Shown one piece after another: positions 27,703 to 37,009 of a stretch of DNA of 64,000 nucleotides (position 1 is the first letter of the stretch; every line of letters begins with the position of its first letter). Source of the DNA: Brenneria izbisi. GTDB taxonomy: Bacteria; Pseudomonadota; Gammaproteobacteria; Enterobacterales; Enterobacteriaceae. The notes beneath the pieces are model-generated. The model was not told the origin of the DNA. It saw only the letters and a list, made by a program, of their open reading frames with translations, and made no database searches. Both the position numbers and the translations under genes were made by a program. The stretch is from the NCBI RefSeq assembly GCF_025840185.1, contig NZ_JAMPJU010000001.1:248001-312000 (forward strand). The letters are read 5' to 3'.

Positions 27703-29229
27703 ATGATGTTTACCCAGTCTTTTCAATCGGATTTTCAATCGCATGTTCCCGAACTTGATCTGGTGGACTTTGCTTTCAGTCGCATAAAGGACGCGATTTT
27801 TATCGTGAATGAAGATGAACGCTTTTGCTATGTCAATGAAGCGGCCTGCCAGACATTGGGCTATAGCTCTGCGGAGCTAATGTTATTGAGCGTGACGGAT
27901 ATTGATCCCGGCTGGCGTCAGCGACGCAGTATGACGTCGTGGTTGCGGGAATACGAATCCGATATGTGTATTACCTTTGAAACCCAGCATACAACCCGTT
28001 ATGGCGTCACTATTCCGGTGGAAGCCAACATAACGCATTTCAGACATAAAGGACGTGGCTACAGCATGTGTGTAGTAAGAGATATCAGGGAACGTAAACA
28101 CATTGAACAGATGGCTTATGCGCGGGAACAGGAGTTCCGCGCACTGGTTGAAAATACGCCCGATCTAATTATTCGATTCGATCCGCAGATGAATTGCCTA
28201 TACGCCAATTCCGCAACGCTTCGTCACCTGGATTTTACCATCGAGCAATTGCGTGGCCGGATGATCACCGATCTGATGCCAGGGGCAGGATGCGCGGTGC
28301 GCATGGAGCAACTGGTGAAACTGGTGGTGGATTCGCGCAGCAGTGCCGAAGGCGAAGTCGTGGAGGATGAGGGGAAGGGGGATAATCAGCATCAATCGAT
28401 TCATCATATTCGTTGCGTACCTGAATTTGATCAAGACGGGGTGCTGGTATCCATCCTGACTGTCGGACGAAATATTACCGATATTCGTTTTGCGGAGAAA
28501 AAGCTGGAAGCCTCGCATATGCAGTTGCGGTTGCTGGCGCGTCAACGCGAGATTTCCCGCGAAGAAGAGCGCAAACATATTGCGCAGGAGATCCATGATG
28601 AACTGGGGCAACACCTCACCACCATCCGCATGAGCCTGTCGCTGATGCGGATGCGTTTCGCCAAAGAGAACCCGATGATGCAGGAACAGTTGCAGAGTTT
28701 GATGCAACTAGCCGATCAAACCATCCAGGTAGTGCGTAATGTTTCCACCCGACTGCGGCCCAATGTGTTGAACATGGGATTGACGCCGGCGCTGGAATGG
28801 CTGTGTGATGAATTCAACCGGCACTATAACGCGCTTTGTCAGTTGAAAACGGTTGGCGCGCGGGTGATCCTCAATGATGAAAGCGCTACGGCGGCGTTTC
28901 GCGTGGTTCAGGAGTCGTTGACCAACGTGGCGCGTTATGCCGAGGCTTCTCAGGTTCTGGTCACGCTGGAGAATCAGAAAAATCGGATAGTGATTAACAT
29001 TAAGGATAATGGCAAGGGCTTTGATGCGAATATGAACAGTAAAAACGCATTTGGCCTGATGAGCATGAAAGAAAGAGGCCGCATGCTTGGGGGGGATGTC
29101 GTCATTGAAAGTCAGCCGGGACTGGGAACATTGGTGCAACTCGTGTTTCCCAAAGGGTCGGGTGACCACCAGGATAAAAGTAAAAAAAGCAAAGCAAGGA
29201 GTAAAAAATGTGCAAACAGATACGCCTGA
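27703..29229 (+). CDS. hrpX: HrpX, PAS-domain sensor histidine kinase
   Basis: The 508-residue kinase appears cytoplasmic: no membrane helix is seen. It has two PAS domains (about 20-130 and 145-260), then a HisKA_3 dimerisation domain with phospho-acceptor His298 in IAQEIHDELGQHL, then a HATPase domain (IKDNGKGFD, NAFGLMSMKERGRMLGG). With HrpY it forms the two-component system that activates hrpS. ATG 27703 follows AAGGGG and begins MMFTQSF; an in-frame start at 27664 has no ribosome site. It overlaps hrpY by 22 bases. Confidence 0.93.
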   Translation: MMFTQSFQSDFQSHVPELDLVDFAFSRIKDAIFIVNEDERFCYVNEAACQTLGYSSAELMLLSVTDIDPGWRQRRSMTSWLREYESDMCITFETQHTTRYGVTIPVEANITHFRHKGRGYSMCVVRDIRERKHIEQMAYAREQEFRALVENTPDLIIRFDPQMNCLYANSATLRHLDFTIEQLRGRMITDLMPGAGCAVRMEQLVKLVVDSRSSAEGEVVEDEGKGDNQHQSIHHIRCVPEFDQDGVLVSILTVGRNITDIRFAEKKLEASHMQLRLLARQREISREEERKHIAQEIHDELGQHLTTIRMSLSLMRMRFAKENPMMQEQLQSLMQLADQTIQVVRNVSTRLRPNVLNMGLTPALEWLCDEFNRHYNALCQLKTVGARVILNDESATAAFRVVQESLTNVARYAEASQVLVTLENQKNRIVINIKDNGKGFDANMNSKNAFGLMSMKERGRMLGGDVVIESQPGLGTLVQLVFPKGSGDHQDKSKKSKARSKKCANRYA

Positions 29230-29849
29230 TGATTGCTGATGATCACGTCATTATGCGTGAAGGGCTCAAACAAATTTTTGCATTGGACGACAAACTGGTC
29301 GTGGTCGCGGAGGCAGGTAACGGGAATCAGGTATTGAGTCAGTTGCGCGGTCATATCATTGATGTTTTGTTGCTGGATATGAGCATGCCGGGGATCAGCG
29401 GCGAAGCGCTGATCTTGCGTATCGTCTCGCAGTATCCGCAATTACCGATTCTGGTTCTCAGTATGTACAGCGAAGCGCAAATCGCGCAGCACGCGCTTAA
29501 AAGCGGCGCCAGAGGTTATATCACCAAAGATAAAGACCCGGAAGCGTTACTGTTCGCGATCCGGCGCGTGGCGCAAGGCGCACGGTATATTGATTCAACT
29601 ATTGCCGAGCAACTGGTTTTTTCCAACTATGGCGAATATGAACGCGCAGATCACCATATTCTTACCCCGCGAGAGCGGCAGATAATGCTGATGTTTGCGC
29701 AAGGAATGGGCGTCAACGCCATTGCCAACGAACTGGTTATCAGCAATAAGACAGTCAGTACGCACAAAGCCCGCCTGATGGAGAAAATGCGCTTCAACAC
29801 TAATGCGGAAATTGTGAAATATGTGCTCAGTAAAGGATTGATAGCTTAG
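29208..29849 (+). CDS. hrpY: HrpY, NarL-type response regulator
   Basis: The 213-residue regulator has an N-terminal receiver with phospho-acceptor Asp57 (LLLDMSMPG) and acidic residues near the start (IADDH). The C-terminal LuxR/NarL HTH reads LTPRERQIMLMFAQGMGVN through ISNKTVSTHKARLMEKM. It receives phosphate from HrpX and activates hrpS. GGAG precedes the ATG, which lies inside the end of hrpX. Confidence 0.94.
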   Translation: MCKQIRLMIADDHVIMREGLKQIFALDDKLVVVAEAGNGNQVLSQLRGHIIDVLLLDMSMPGISGEALILRIVSQYPQLPILVLSMYSEAQIAQHALKSGARGYITKDKDPEALLFAIRRVAQGARYIDSTIAEQLVFSNYGEYERADHHILTPRERQIMLMFAQGMGVNAIANELVISNKTVSTHKARLMEKMRFNTNAEIVKYVLSKGLIA

Positions 29850-30469
29850 CCGCGATTTATCGATAACCAGCATATTATCGATAACGGCATACCTAAGCCT
29901 GGTGCGGTTTTGTGCGCGGGGATGGCGCAACTTTCTTCAGCAAAGTCGCATACGTCCGCGCCAGGCACGTTCAAACGCCAGGTGCCTTATCCGGCGGCCT
30001 GGCCTCTGTGATACCGTCGGCTTGAATGGGGCGTAAAAAGCCTGTCTTCACCAGAATAAAATTGCCAGCCTGCTTTCCTCTTCGATTCTCATACTACAAA
30101 AAATGAAAAGTATGATTTACGCGTAACTTACAGAGGTTTTACGATTCATTTTACCTATCATTACAATTTCATTTAACGAATATTTTTTTTAATATCTTGT
30201 TTTAACGATATTTTATCCCGATAAGGTAAGATTTTCCCTACGACATGCTCTGTAATTCCTACTTGATGTTCAGAGATGGCTGATGGTTTCATTATTAATT
30301 AACAGTAATGTTTGTCACCGTGCCATTACCGATAACCGGAGATGAGAAAACAACCCGGCATCGCAGGGACAGGATGGCAATAAACCATAAGCAATTTACG
30401 GAAGGTAGATACCAAGGCTGATCGTAAGACAGCGGTATAATATTAGCCCGGATAGGCGCAGGAGCAGGC
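29850..30469. other. 620-base intergenic region between hrpY and hrpS
   Basis: No protein is supported here. The sequence turns AT-rich at about 30100-30310, which fits a bent regulatory region for HrpY and other regulators. A TATAAT at 30436-30441, 29 bases before the hrpS start, is a plausible -10 element, with no clear -35. ATCGATAAC-type repeats occur just after the hrpY stop. Confidence 0.45.
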
Positions 30470-31420
30470 ATGATTCAGGATTCTCAAGGCAGATTTTTCT
30501 ACTCAACGTCAGGATTCACTTCCAGTTATACCGACGATATTCATGCAACATTATCCCCACTTATCGATGTGATTGCCCCGCTGAATGTCGATATTGTGTT
30601 AGAAGGGGAAACCGGCACTGGGAAGGATACTCTGGCGCATCGCATTCATCAGCGTTCAAAGTGCAGTGGTCCGTTGGTAGCGGTGAACTGTGCCGCTATT
30701 CCTGATACGTTGGCTGAAAGCGAACTGTTTGGCGTGGTGTCGGGCGCGTATACTGGCGCCAGTCGTTCTCGCGCTGGTTATTTGGAAAGTGCGGATAAAG
30801 GTATCCTCTTTCTGGATGAGATTGACAGTATGCCGATGACGTTGCAGGCGAAAATGCTGCGTGTGTTGGAAAGCCGCGGCGTCAAGCGGCTAGGTAGTAC
30901 CCAGTTTACCCCCGTCGATATGCGGGTCATTGTGGCGACGCAGACGCCGTTGCTGCAACTAGTGGAGCGCGGGTTATTTCGGCGCGATCTCTATTTTCGG
31001 CTCGATACGGTAAAAATACAATTGCCGACGCTGCGTTCGCGCAGTGATTTGATTCTCCCGCTGTTTCAACGTTTCAGTGATGAAGCGGCGGATCGTCTGA
31101 AAAGGTCCGCGCCGCTGGTTTCGGCGGATATTCATGAACGGCTGTTGACGCATGACTGGCCGGGCAATATTCGTGAACTGAAAGCGGCGGCGGAACGCTG
31201 GGTTCTGGGGATCCCGCCGTTGGCCATGTCGTTGGCTGAGCGGCATCAGCCCTTGCAACTCAAAGATCGTTTAAAGCGCATTGAAAGGTATCTGATTCAG
31301 GATGCGCTGCAACGGCACGACCACTGTATCGACGATGTGGTCAGCGAGTTGGGGATCCCGAAACGTACGCTTTATCATCGTCTTAAAGTGCTGAATGTGA
31401 TGCGGCGTTTTTCAACGTAA
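30470..31420 (+). CDS. hrpS: HrpS, sigma-54 enhancer-binding activator
   Basis: The 316-residue AAA+ activator has no receiver domain. Walker A is GETGTGKD (about 46-53), the sigma-54 contact loop reads GAYTGA (92-97) instead of the usual GAFTGA, and Walker B is ILFLDEIDS. A C-terminal Fis-type HTH follows (DDVVSELGIPKRTLYHRL). HrpS activates hrpL at the sigma-54 promoter. Lack of a receiver fits control by HrpY at the transcription level. AGGAG precedes the ATG. Confidence 0.94.
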   Translation: MIQDSQGRFFYSTSGFTSSYTDDIHATLSPLIDVIAPLNVDIVLEGETGTGKDTLAHRIHQRSKCSGPLVAVNCAAIPDTLAESELFGVVSGAYTGASRSRAGYLESADKGILFLDEIDSMPMTLQAKMLRVLESRGVKRLGSTQFTPVDMRVIVATQTPLLQLVERGLFRRDLYFRLDTVKIQLPTLRSRSDLILPLFQRFSDEAADRLKRSAPLVSADIHERLLTHDWPGNIRELKAAAERWVLGIPPLAMSLAERHQPLQLKDRLKRIERYLIQDALQRHDHCIDDVVSELGIPKRTLYHRLKVLNVMRRFST

Positions 31421-31471
31421 TGTCGAGAGAGCAGGTCGTGCATGTTCGCCACAAAAAAATTCGTCTGCGGT

Positions 31472-31499
31472 GGAACTCATGATGGCGCTTTCCCACTTA
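31472..31499 (+). promoter_or_regulatory. hrp box of the hrpA operon
   Basis: GGAACT-N15-CCACTTA differs from consensus only in the last base of the -35 block. It lies 74 bases before hrpA. Confidence 0.92.
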
Positions 31500-31573
31500 A
31501 TGAATGAACAAGATGACTGTAGTCACAGTATGACAGTTCACTACCATAAACTTTCATTATTTGGAGATATATC

Positions 31574-31780
31574 ATGGCTTACGGACTTTCCCAGGTTGCT
31601 TCTCAGAACGCTTCTCAAACGCTGGACAGCGCAATGGCGAGTTCATTGTCTCGTGCAGCTGGTGCTCAGTCGCAGAAAATTGCCCTGGATACCGAAAACT
31701 CCGTTCTGGATGGTCAGATGGATTCTGCCTCTAAATCACTGAACTCTGGACAGAAAGCGGCAAAAGCCATTCAGTTCTGA
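31574..31780 (+). CDS. hrpA: HrpA, Hrp pilus subunit (pilin)
   Basis: The 68-residue product is rich in Ser, Ala and Gln and helical at the C-terminus (QMDSASKSLNSGQKAAKAIQF), the character of the Erwinia HrpA pilin. It builds the long extracellular Hrp pilus through the plant cell wall. Position behind a strong hrp box and before hrpB supports the call. GGAGATATATC precedes the ATG, and a hairpin after the stop likely makes hrpA transcript more abundant than the downstream genes. Confidence 0.9.
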   Translation: MAYGLSQVASQNASQTLDSAMASSLSRAAGAQSQKIALDTENSVLDGQMDSASKSLNSGQKAAKAIQF

Positions 31781-31792
31781 TTGTTAGTGCAT

Positions 31793-31815
31793 AACCGGGG
31801 AGTCATTCCCCGGTT
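31793..31815 (+). terminator. Hairpin attenuator between hrpA and hrpB
   Basis: AACCGGGG pairs perfectly with CCCCGGTT over a 7-base loop, 12 bases after the hrpA stop. Only a short T-rich stretch follows, which suits partial termination. Confidence 0.7.
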
Positions 31816-31849
31816 TACTCTAGTTTGGTCCTCTATGGAATTCACTACC

Positions 31850-32221
31850 ATGAAAATTACCCATGTGGATGACCTTGCCTCATCCGGCGGTCAGTTTGGC
31901 GACGAGCAATTTTCCGCCAACAGTCTGTCCGTCAATAGTCAGGATGTGTCCTGGTTCAGCGCGGCGCTGGAACCTAAACCGGCGACCTCGGTTGAAGGCA
32001 ACAGCCAATGGATAAGCGCCCTGGCGGAAAAATCGCAAGGGCTGGGTTCGGTATTCAAAAGCGCGGAGCGTGGCGTCATTCAATCCATTCGCACCAATGA
32101 TCCGAAAGATGTGCTGGATGCTACCCGGACATTATCTTCTTTCTATCTCGAAAGCCTGCTGAGCGCCAAGCTGGTGGCGAAGAGCGTGCAGAGTCTGGAA
32201 AAACTCACCAACTTACAGTAA
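31850..32221 (+). CDS. hrpB: HrpB (SctI), T3SS inner-rod protein
   Basis: The 123-residue protein lies between hrpA and hrcJ, where HrpB sits in Erwinia-type loci. Its C-terminal helical segment (LDATRTLSSFYLESLLSAKL) is like that of inner-rod proteins. ATG 31850 (MKITHVDD) has TGGAA upstream; ATG 31835 in the same frame is an alternative. The call rests on gene order and size. Confidence 0.8.
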   Translation: MKITHVDDLASSGGQFGDEQFSANSLSVNSQDVSWFSAALEPKPATSVEGNSQWISALAEKSQGLGSVFKSAERGVIQSIRTNDPKDVLDATRTLSSFYLESLLSAKLVAKSVQSLEKLTNLQ

Positions 32222-32227
32222 CGGCCT

Positions 32228-32998
32228 ATGAAAACGCACAAGCGAGCGATATTCCTGTTGTTAGCGCTGTTGCTCACTGGCTGTGAGAAGCAGATTGAGC
32301 TTAATCGCGGTCTGTCGGAAAACGATGCCAATGAAACCATCGCCGCGCTCGGACGTTATCAAATTGCCGCTGAAAAGCGGGTGGATAAAACGGGGGTGAC
32401 GTTGGTGATCGAGGCGCAGGACATGGAAAGGGCGGTCAATATTCTTAATGCCGCCGGTTTGCCGCGCCAGTCGCGGACTAATCTGGGCGAGGTTTTCCAG
32501 AAAAGCGGCGTGATCTCAACGCCGCTGGAAGAGCGCGCCCGTTATATTTATGCCTTATCGCAGGAAGTGGAATCCACGCTGACGCAGATCGATGGCGTAC
32601 TGGTCGCCCGCGTGCATGTGGTATTGCCGGAGCGAATTGCGCCAGGTGAACCGGTTCAGCCCGCCTCGGCCGCGGTGTTTATCAAATACCGGGCGGAACT
32701 GGAGCCAGACAGCATGGAGCAGCGTATTCGCCGGATGGTAGCCAGCAGCATTCCCGGTCTGTCGGGAAAAAGCGATAAGGATTTGGCGATCGTCTTCGTT
32801 CCGGCGGAGCCGTTCCAGGATAAGGTGCCGGTAGTAACGCTGGGGCCTTTTACCTTTACGCCCGAAGAAATGCAGCGCTGGCAATGGAGCATTGCGCTGT
32901 TCGGCATCATGCTGATGGGTTTGCTGGGATGGCGGGTAGGTAAACCTTATCTCCAGCAGCGGCGGCAGAAACGGACGCTGGAGCCGCAGAAGTCGTAA
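32228..32998 (+). CDS. hrcJ: HrcJ (SctJ), T3SS inner-membrane ring lipoprotein
   Basis: The 256-residue protein has a lipoprotein signal ending in LLTGC with lipidated Cys19. The YscJ/PrgK ring-building domains follow (DMERAVNILNAAGLPRQSR; LSQEVESTLTQIDGVLVARV), and a C-terminal membrane helix lies near residue 225 (IALFGIMLMGLLGWRVG). It forms the inner ring of the basal body with HrpQ. Confidence 0.96.
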   Translation: MKTHKRAIFLLLALLLTGCEKQIELNRGLSENDANETIAALGRYQIAAEKRVDKTGVTLVIEAQDMERAVNILNAAGLPRQSRTNLGEVFQKSGVISTPLEERARYIYALSQEVESTLTQIDGVLVARVHVVLPERIAPGEPVQPASAAVFIKYRAELEPDSMEQRIRRMVASSIPGLSGKSDKDLAIVFVPAEPFQDKVPVVTLGPFTFTPEEMQRWQWSIALFGIMLMGLLGWRVGKPYLQQRRQKRTLEPQKS

Positions 32999-33049
32999 AC
33001 GCGCGCGGTCATCATGAGTGTCACGTAAAACAGCAATCACGGAACCAAC

Positions 33050-33634
33050 ATGAATACGGAAATAACACGCCTCGACTGGTTGACGTGGTGGACGAGCGGT
33101 TGTGTGTCGCAAGCGGATGACAGTTGGGGCGTCGAGGCCCTGTATCCCGCACCGCCGCAGAGAAAACGGGCGTTCATGCATGCCAATATTCCGCTGCTGA
33201 GCCGACATTTCGATTTACCGATACAGTTGCCGCCGGAACCGAATGCGTCCCTGATGCAGATCGGGACGCTCAGTGCGTTTCAGCGCGAGCAGGTGCTGAA
33301 CCTGATGGCGGCGGTATGCCAGCCGCAAGCGTCATCAGCCATATTGACCGACGAACAGGTCACCTGGTGTCGGCGGTTGGCGAAAGCGCTGAGGCCGGGG
33401 TTGTGGTTGCCGCCGCATCTCACGTTTGCTGAGCGTCAGGCTGACGCTCTGACGCTATTGCGCGCCCGTTACGGTGAAACCTGCTGGCCGCGTTTGCGGC
33501 TTTTGTTTCCTCAATCCTGGGTAACGCGCAGCCGTGAACCGGCCAGCGCGCTGCCCGCCGGCCGGTTAACCGCGCTGTGCGACGCGCTGATCTGGAAGGT
33601 AGCCGCGATCACGCAGGATGAACCCACAGCATAA
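33050..33634 (+). CDS. hrpD: HrpD (SctK-like), T3SS accessory protein
   Basis: The 194-residue protein occupies the hrpD position between hrcJ and hrpE, and its C-terminal part (LRLLFPQSWVTRSREPASAL) fits the YscK/HrpD-type sorting-platform adaptor. The family is poorly conserved, so the call is mainly from order and size. It is rich in Trp and Leu and has no membrane segment. Confidence 0.78.
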   Translation: MNTEITRLDWLTWWTSGCVSQADDSWGVEALYPAPPQRKRAFMHANIPLLSRHFDLPIQLPPEPNASLMQIGTLSAFQREQVLNLMAAVCQPQASSAILTDEQVTWCRRLAKALRPGLWLPPHLTFAERQADALTLLRARYGETCWPRLRLLFPQSWVTRSREPASALPAGRLTALCDALIWKVAAITQDEPTA

Positions 33635-33643
33635 GGAGTAATG

Positions 33644-34261
33644 ATGTTAGCCAAAAGAACGTTTGCGACCTTACCCGGCGCGACAAGCGATGAAACGGTG
33701 ATTATCCCGGCGGCGCAGGTCGCGGAACATCAACGTAGCCGATCGCTATGGGACGATGCCAATGCACGAGCGGAAACGCTGTTGCAGCAGGCGCGCGAAC
33801 AGGCGCAGCAAGAAACCCGGCAAACACTGGGGCAGGCGGAAGCCGATTTTTGGCAACAGGCCGATAGTTTGTTGCAAGGCGTGGCTCACGAAAGGGAAAA
33901 TCTTGAGCAGGTGCTGGTGGCGCAGGCGGGGCGACTGCTGCGCGATGCGCTAAGTCGGATACTGGCGGAGGTGCCTGCTCAAGAGCGGCATACCGCGTTG
34001 TTGAAGCAATTATTGAAACAGCAACAGAACGACGCCAAAGGGACGCTGTACTGTCACCCCGGTCAGTTGGCGGAGGTGGATCGCTGGTTGAAGGCGCATC
34101 CGCATCTGGAGTGGCGTCTGGCCAGTGACGAAGCGCTGGAAGAGGACGCCATGAAACTGATTACCCCCCACGGCGTGATGTCGCTGAACTGGCAGCGGGC
34201 CATCGCCCAGTTGCTGCCCCCTGAGACGCCGGATACCCATGAGGCGCTGAGCCAAAAATAA
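33644..34261 (+). CDS. hrpE: HrpE (SctL), T3SS ATPase regulator
   Basis: The 205-residue protein matches FliH/YscL-type stators: a long Ala/Gln/Glu-rich coiled coil (LLQQAREQAQQETRQTLGQA) and a C-terminal ATPase-binding domain (YCHPGQLAEVDRWLKAHPHL). It holds HrcN to the cytoplasmic ring. ATG 33644 gives normal spacing to AGGAG; ATG 33641 is also possible. The stop codon overlaps the hrp box of the next operon. Confidence 0.88.
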   Translation: MLAKRTFATLPGATSDETVIIPAAQVAEHQRSRSLWDDANARAETLLQQAREQAQQETRQTLGQAEADFWQQADSLLQGVAHERENLEQVLVAQAGRLLRDALSRILAEVPAQERHTALLKQLLKQQQNDAKGTLYCHPGQLAEVDRWLKAHPHLEWRLASDEALEEDAMKLITPHGVMSLNWQRAIAQLLPPETPDTHEALSQK

Positions 34262-34262
34262 T

Positions 34263-34290
34263 GGAACTGCCGCTGTGAGTTGACCACTTA
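34263..34290 (+). promoter_or_regulatory. hrp box of the hrpF-hrpV operon
   Basis: GGAACT-N15-CCACTTA starts two bases after the hrpE stop codon and lies 30 bases before hrpF. It gives this half of the locus its own HrpL promoter. Confidence 0.92.
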
Positions 34291-34319
34291 ACATCAGGTC
34301 AATCACAGGAGAGTTCTTT

Positions 34320-34544
34320 ATGTCTATTAATCCTACCCAGCGTCGCCTGGATACGCATTTGGTCGACGCGCAGCAAAAGCTGGATGACATTGCGCTGAAC
34401 GTTGCCGATGGCGGCGCGAGCCAGGCAGACAGCTTTGCCTTTTTTGAAGCCAGTATGGACTATTCCAACGCGAGTTGGGCGGTGGGACAACTGCTGAGCG
34501 TCAAGCACGGTTTGGCGAAGGCCATCATCAATGACTTCAATTGA
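34320..34544 (+). CDS. hrpF: HrpF, small T3SS protein (needle co-chaperone-like)
   Basis: The 74-residue helical protein begins the hrpC-type operon, as HrpF does in Erwinia. CAGGAGAG precedes the ATG. In Pseudomonas HrpF binds HrpA and HrpG, acting like a needle chaperone partner; here the role is inferred from order and size. It overlaps hrpG by 14 bases. Confidence 0.82.
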   Translation: MSINPTQRRLDTHLVDAQQKLDDIALNVADGGASQADSFAFFEASMDYSNASWAVGQLLSVKHGLAKAIINDFN

Positions 34545-34965
34545 TTTAACCACAGTACTGGAAGACTGGCTGAATAGCGGCGACGCCATGCTGCGACTGG
34601 ATATTGATAATGGGGCGGTCGCGCTGGTGCGGCACGCGTGCGGAATTGCCTGCCGCGCCGCCATCCCGCTCTCTTCACAAGCGGACGAACGCGTGCTGGA
34701 GCACGCGCTGCAATTGGCCGAAGGCGCTCAACTTCAGTTTCAGGAAGAAACCGCCATGCTATCGCTATCACCGGAAGATGAAACGCTATGGCTATGGATG
34801 CGGCATGAACCCGACGATGTTTTTCAATTGTCCAGATGTCTGGAATCGCTGCTGAATCAACGTGATATCTGGCTAGGCTTGCTAACGCCCTCGCTTAGAA
34901 CGGCTATGTCGGCGCCACTTAACTTAAATACGCTGGTTTTTTTGCAAGGAGAACAACATGCGTAA
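34531..34965 (+). CDS. hrpG: HrpG, T3SS chaperone-like protein
   Basis: The 144-residue protein resembles small acidic T3SS chaperones (LSPEDETLWLWMRHEPDDVF; LEHALQLAEGAQL). It lies between hrpF and hrcC as in other Hrp1-class loci. In Pseudomonas HrpG also counteracts HrpV; whether that holds here is not known. It overlaps hrcC by eight bases. Confidence 0.8.
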   Translation: MTSIDLTTVLEDWLNSGDAMLRLDIDNGAVALVRHACGIACRAAIPLSSQADERVLEHALQLAEGAQLQFQEETAMLSLSPEDETLWLWMRHEPDDVFQLSRCLESLLNQRDIWLGLLTPSLRTAMSAPLNLNTLVFLQGEQHA

Positions 34966-36994
34966 GGCGTTATATGGATTTTTACTGGTGCTATACCGCT
35001 GGTTTTGTTGGTCGCTGGTGCTGATTGGCATGATCCCGATAGCGCATGCCGCGACGCCGCCGGAGTGGAACAAAGGGGCTTATGCCTATTCCGCCGAACA
35101 GACGCCGCTGTCCACTATCCTGACCGATTTCGCCAACAGCCACGGCGTGGATCTGATGTTGGGAAACATTAATGACAGTGATGTTACCGCCAAAGTTCGC
35201 GCCGATTCAGCGGTCGCTTTTCTGGATCGTCTGGCGCTGGAGTATCGTTTTCAATGGTTTGTGTACAACAACGCGCTGTATATCAGTCCGAAGGATGAAC
35301 AGGGTTCGGTGCGTCTGGAAATATCGGAAGAGGCGGCGCCGGATCTGAAACAGGCGCTTAGCGGCATCGGCCTGCTGGATCCGCGTTTCGGCTGGGGCGA
35401 GTTGCCGGACGAGGGCGTGGTGCTGGTGACCGGGCCGCAGGCGTATATCGATTTAATCCGCAATTTCAGCCAGCAGCGTGAGAAAAAAGAAGAGCGGCGC
35501 AAGGTGATGATATTCCCGCTGCGCTATGCCTCGGTATCCGATCGCACGCTGCAATATCGTGATCAACGCGTGGTGATCCCCGGCGTGGCGACCATTCTCA
35601 ATGAACTGATGGATGGTCAGCGCAGCACGCCTGTCGGCGCAACCGGCCCGGTATCGGCGCCAACGGATGCCAGCATGGATATGATGCGTGAAAACACCAG
35701 GGCGATGATGGTCAAACTGGCGACGCGCAACAACCCGGAACGCGCCGGTGAAGCGGGGAGGCGGCAGTCGCTGAGCGGCAAGATCTCGGCGGATGTCCGC
35801 AACAATGCCTTGCTGATCCGTGATGATGAGAAACGGCGCGCCGAATATCAGCAACTGGTCGAACATATCGATGTACCGCAAAATCTGGTGAACATTGACG
35901 CCATCATTCTGGACGTTGATCGCTCCGCGCTGTCCCGTCTGGAAGCGAACTGGCAGGCGCAACTGGGTAACGTCAGCACAGGCAGCACCATGATGATGGG
36001 GCGCAGCACCCTGTTTGTCAGTGATTTCAAACGATTTTTCGCAGATATTCAGGCGTTGGAGGGGGAAGGCACCGCGTCGATTGTCGCCAATCCTTCCGTG
36101 TTGACGCTGGAAAATCAGCCCGCCATCGTGGATTTCAGCCGAACCGCGTTTATTACCGCCACCGGCGAACGGGTGGCCGAGATCCAGCCGGTAACGGCAG
36201 GCACCAGTTTGCAGGTTACGCCGCGCGTAGTGGGGCAAGGTTCGCAGCGCAGTATCCAGTTGGTTATTGATATTGAAGATGGTCAGGTTGAAACCGCCAG
36301 CGACGGCGCCGCCTCCGGCGTGAAACGCGGCACGGTCAGCACTCAGGCGCTGATTGGCGAAAACCGGGCGCTGGTATTGGGGGGCTTTCATGTGGAGGAG
36401 AGCGGCGATCGCGATCGGCGTATCCCTATCCTGGGCGATATCCCGATTCTGGGGAAACTGTTCACCTCAACACGGCATGAGGTTTCCCGGCGTGAGCGGC
36501 TGTTTATTTTGACGCCGCATTTGATTGGCGATCAAACCGATCCGACGCGCTATGTGTCCGCTGAAAACCGGCATCAGTTGAACGGCGTCATGAACCGTGT
36601 CGCTCAGCGTAATGGTAAAACCGATTTATACAGTCTGGTGGAAAACGCATTGCGCGATCTGGCCGACAAACAATTTCCCGCCGGGTTTCAGCAGGAGAAC
36701 CAGGGAACACGGCTGAGCGAAGTGTGTCGCTCTCAGCCCGGCCTGGTGTATGACAGTCGACGCAATCAGTGGTATGGCAATGGTCAGGTGAAATTGAGCG
36801 TAGGCGTGGTGCGCAATAGCGGCACGATACCACAACGTATGGATGAGGCCGCCTGTGCTGGCAACCGGACGCTGGCGGTCGCGATCTGGCCGAAAACCAC
36901 GCTGGCGCCGGGTGAATCCAGCGAAGTCTTTCTGGCGTTACAACCTGCCGCCGCGCTTCAGCCTGCCCGACGTTCTTTACTAACGGCGCAATAA
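34958..36994 (+). CDS. hrcC: HrcC (SctC), T3SS outer-membrane secretin
   Basis: The 678-residue protein has a signal peptide ending near PIAHAA, then ring-forming N domains (VRADSAVAFLDRLALEYRFQ), then the secretin domain with VTPRVVGQGSQRSIQLVIDI and IPILGDIPILGKLF. It forms the outer-membrane channel through which the Hrp pilus leaves. AAGGAG precedes the ATG, which overlaps hrpG. Length is normal. Confidence 0.96.
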   Translation: MRKALYGFLLVLYRWFCWSLVLIGMIPIAHAATPPEWNKGAYAYSAEQTPLSTILTDFANSHGVDLMLGNINDSDVTAKVRADSAVAFLDRLALEYRFQWFVYNNALYISPKDEQGSVRLEISEEAAPDLKQALSGIGLLDPRFGWGELPDEGVVLVTGPQAYIDLIRNFSQQREKKEERRKVMIFPLRYASVSDRTLQYRDQRVVIPGVATILNELMDGQRSTPVGATGPVSAPTDASMDMMRENTRAMMVKLATRNNPERAGEAGRRQSLSGKISADVRNNALLIRDDEKRRAEYQQLVEHIDVPQNLVNIDAIILDVDRSALSRLEANWQAQLGNVSTGSTMMMGRSTLFVSDFKRFFADIQALEGEGTASIVANPSVLTLENQPAIVDFSRTAFITATGERVAEIQPVTAGTSLQVTPRVVGQGSQRSIQLVIDIEDGQVETASDGAASGVKRGTVSTQALIGENRALVLGGFHVEESGDRDRRIPILGDIPILGKLFTSTRHEVSRRERLFILTPHLIGDQTDPTRYVSAENRHQLNGVMNRVAQRNGKTDLYSLVENALRDLADKQFPAGFQQENQGTRLSEVCRSQPGLVYDSRRNQWYGNGQVKLSVGVVRNSGTIPQRMDEAACAGNRTLAVAIWPKTTLAPGESSEVFLALQPAAALQPARRSLLTAQ

Positions 36995-37009
36995 CTCAGG
37001 AAAAGCCTT

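Noticed and set aside
30743-30760. GAYTGA in HrpS as an unusual mutation
   Set aside because: I believe the Tyr variant is ordinary for enterobacterial HrpS, so it is noted only in the feature.
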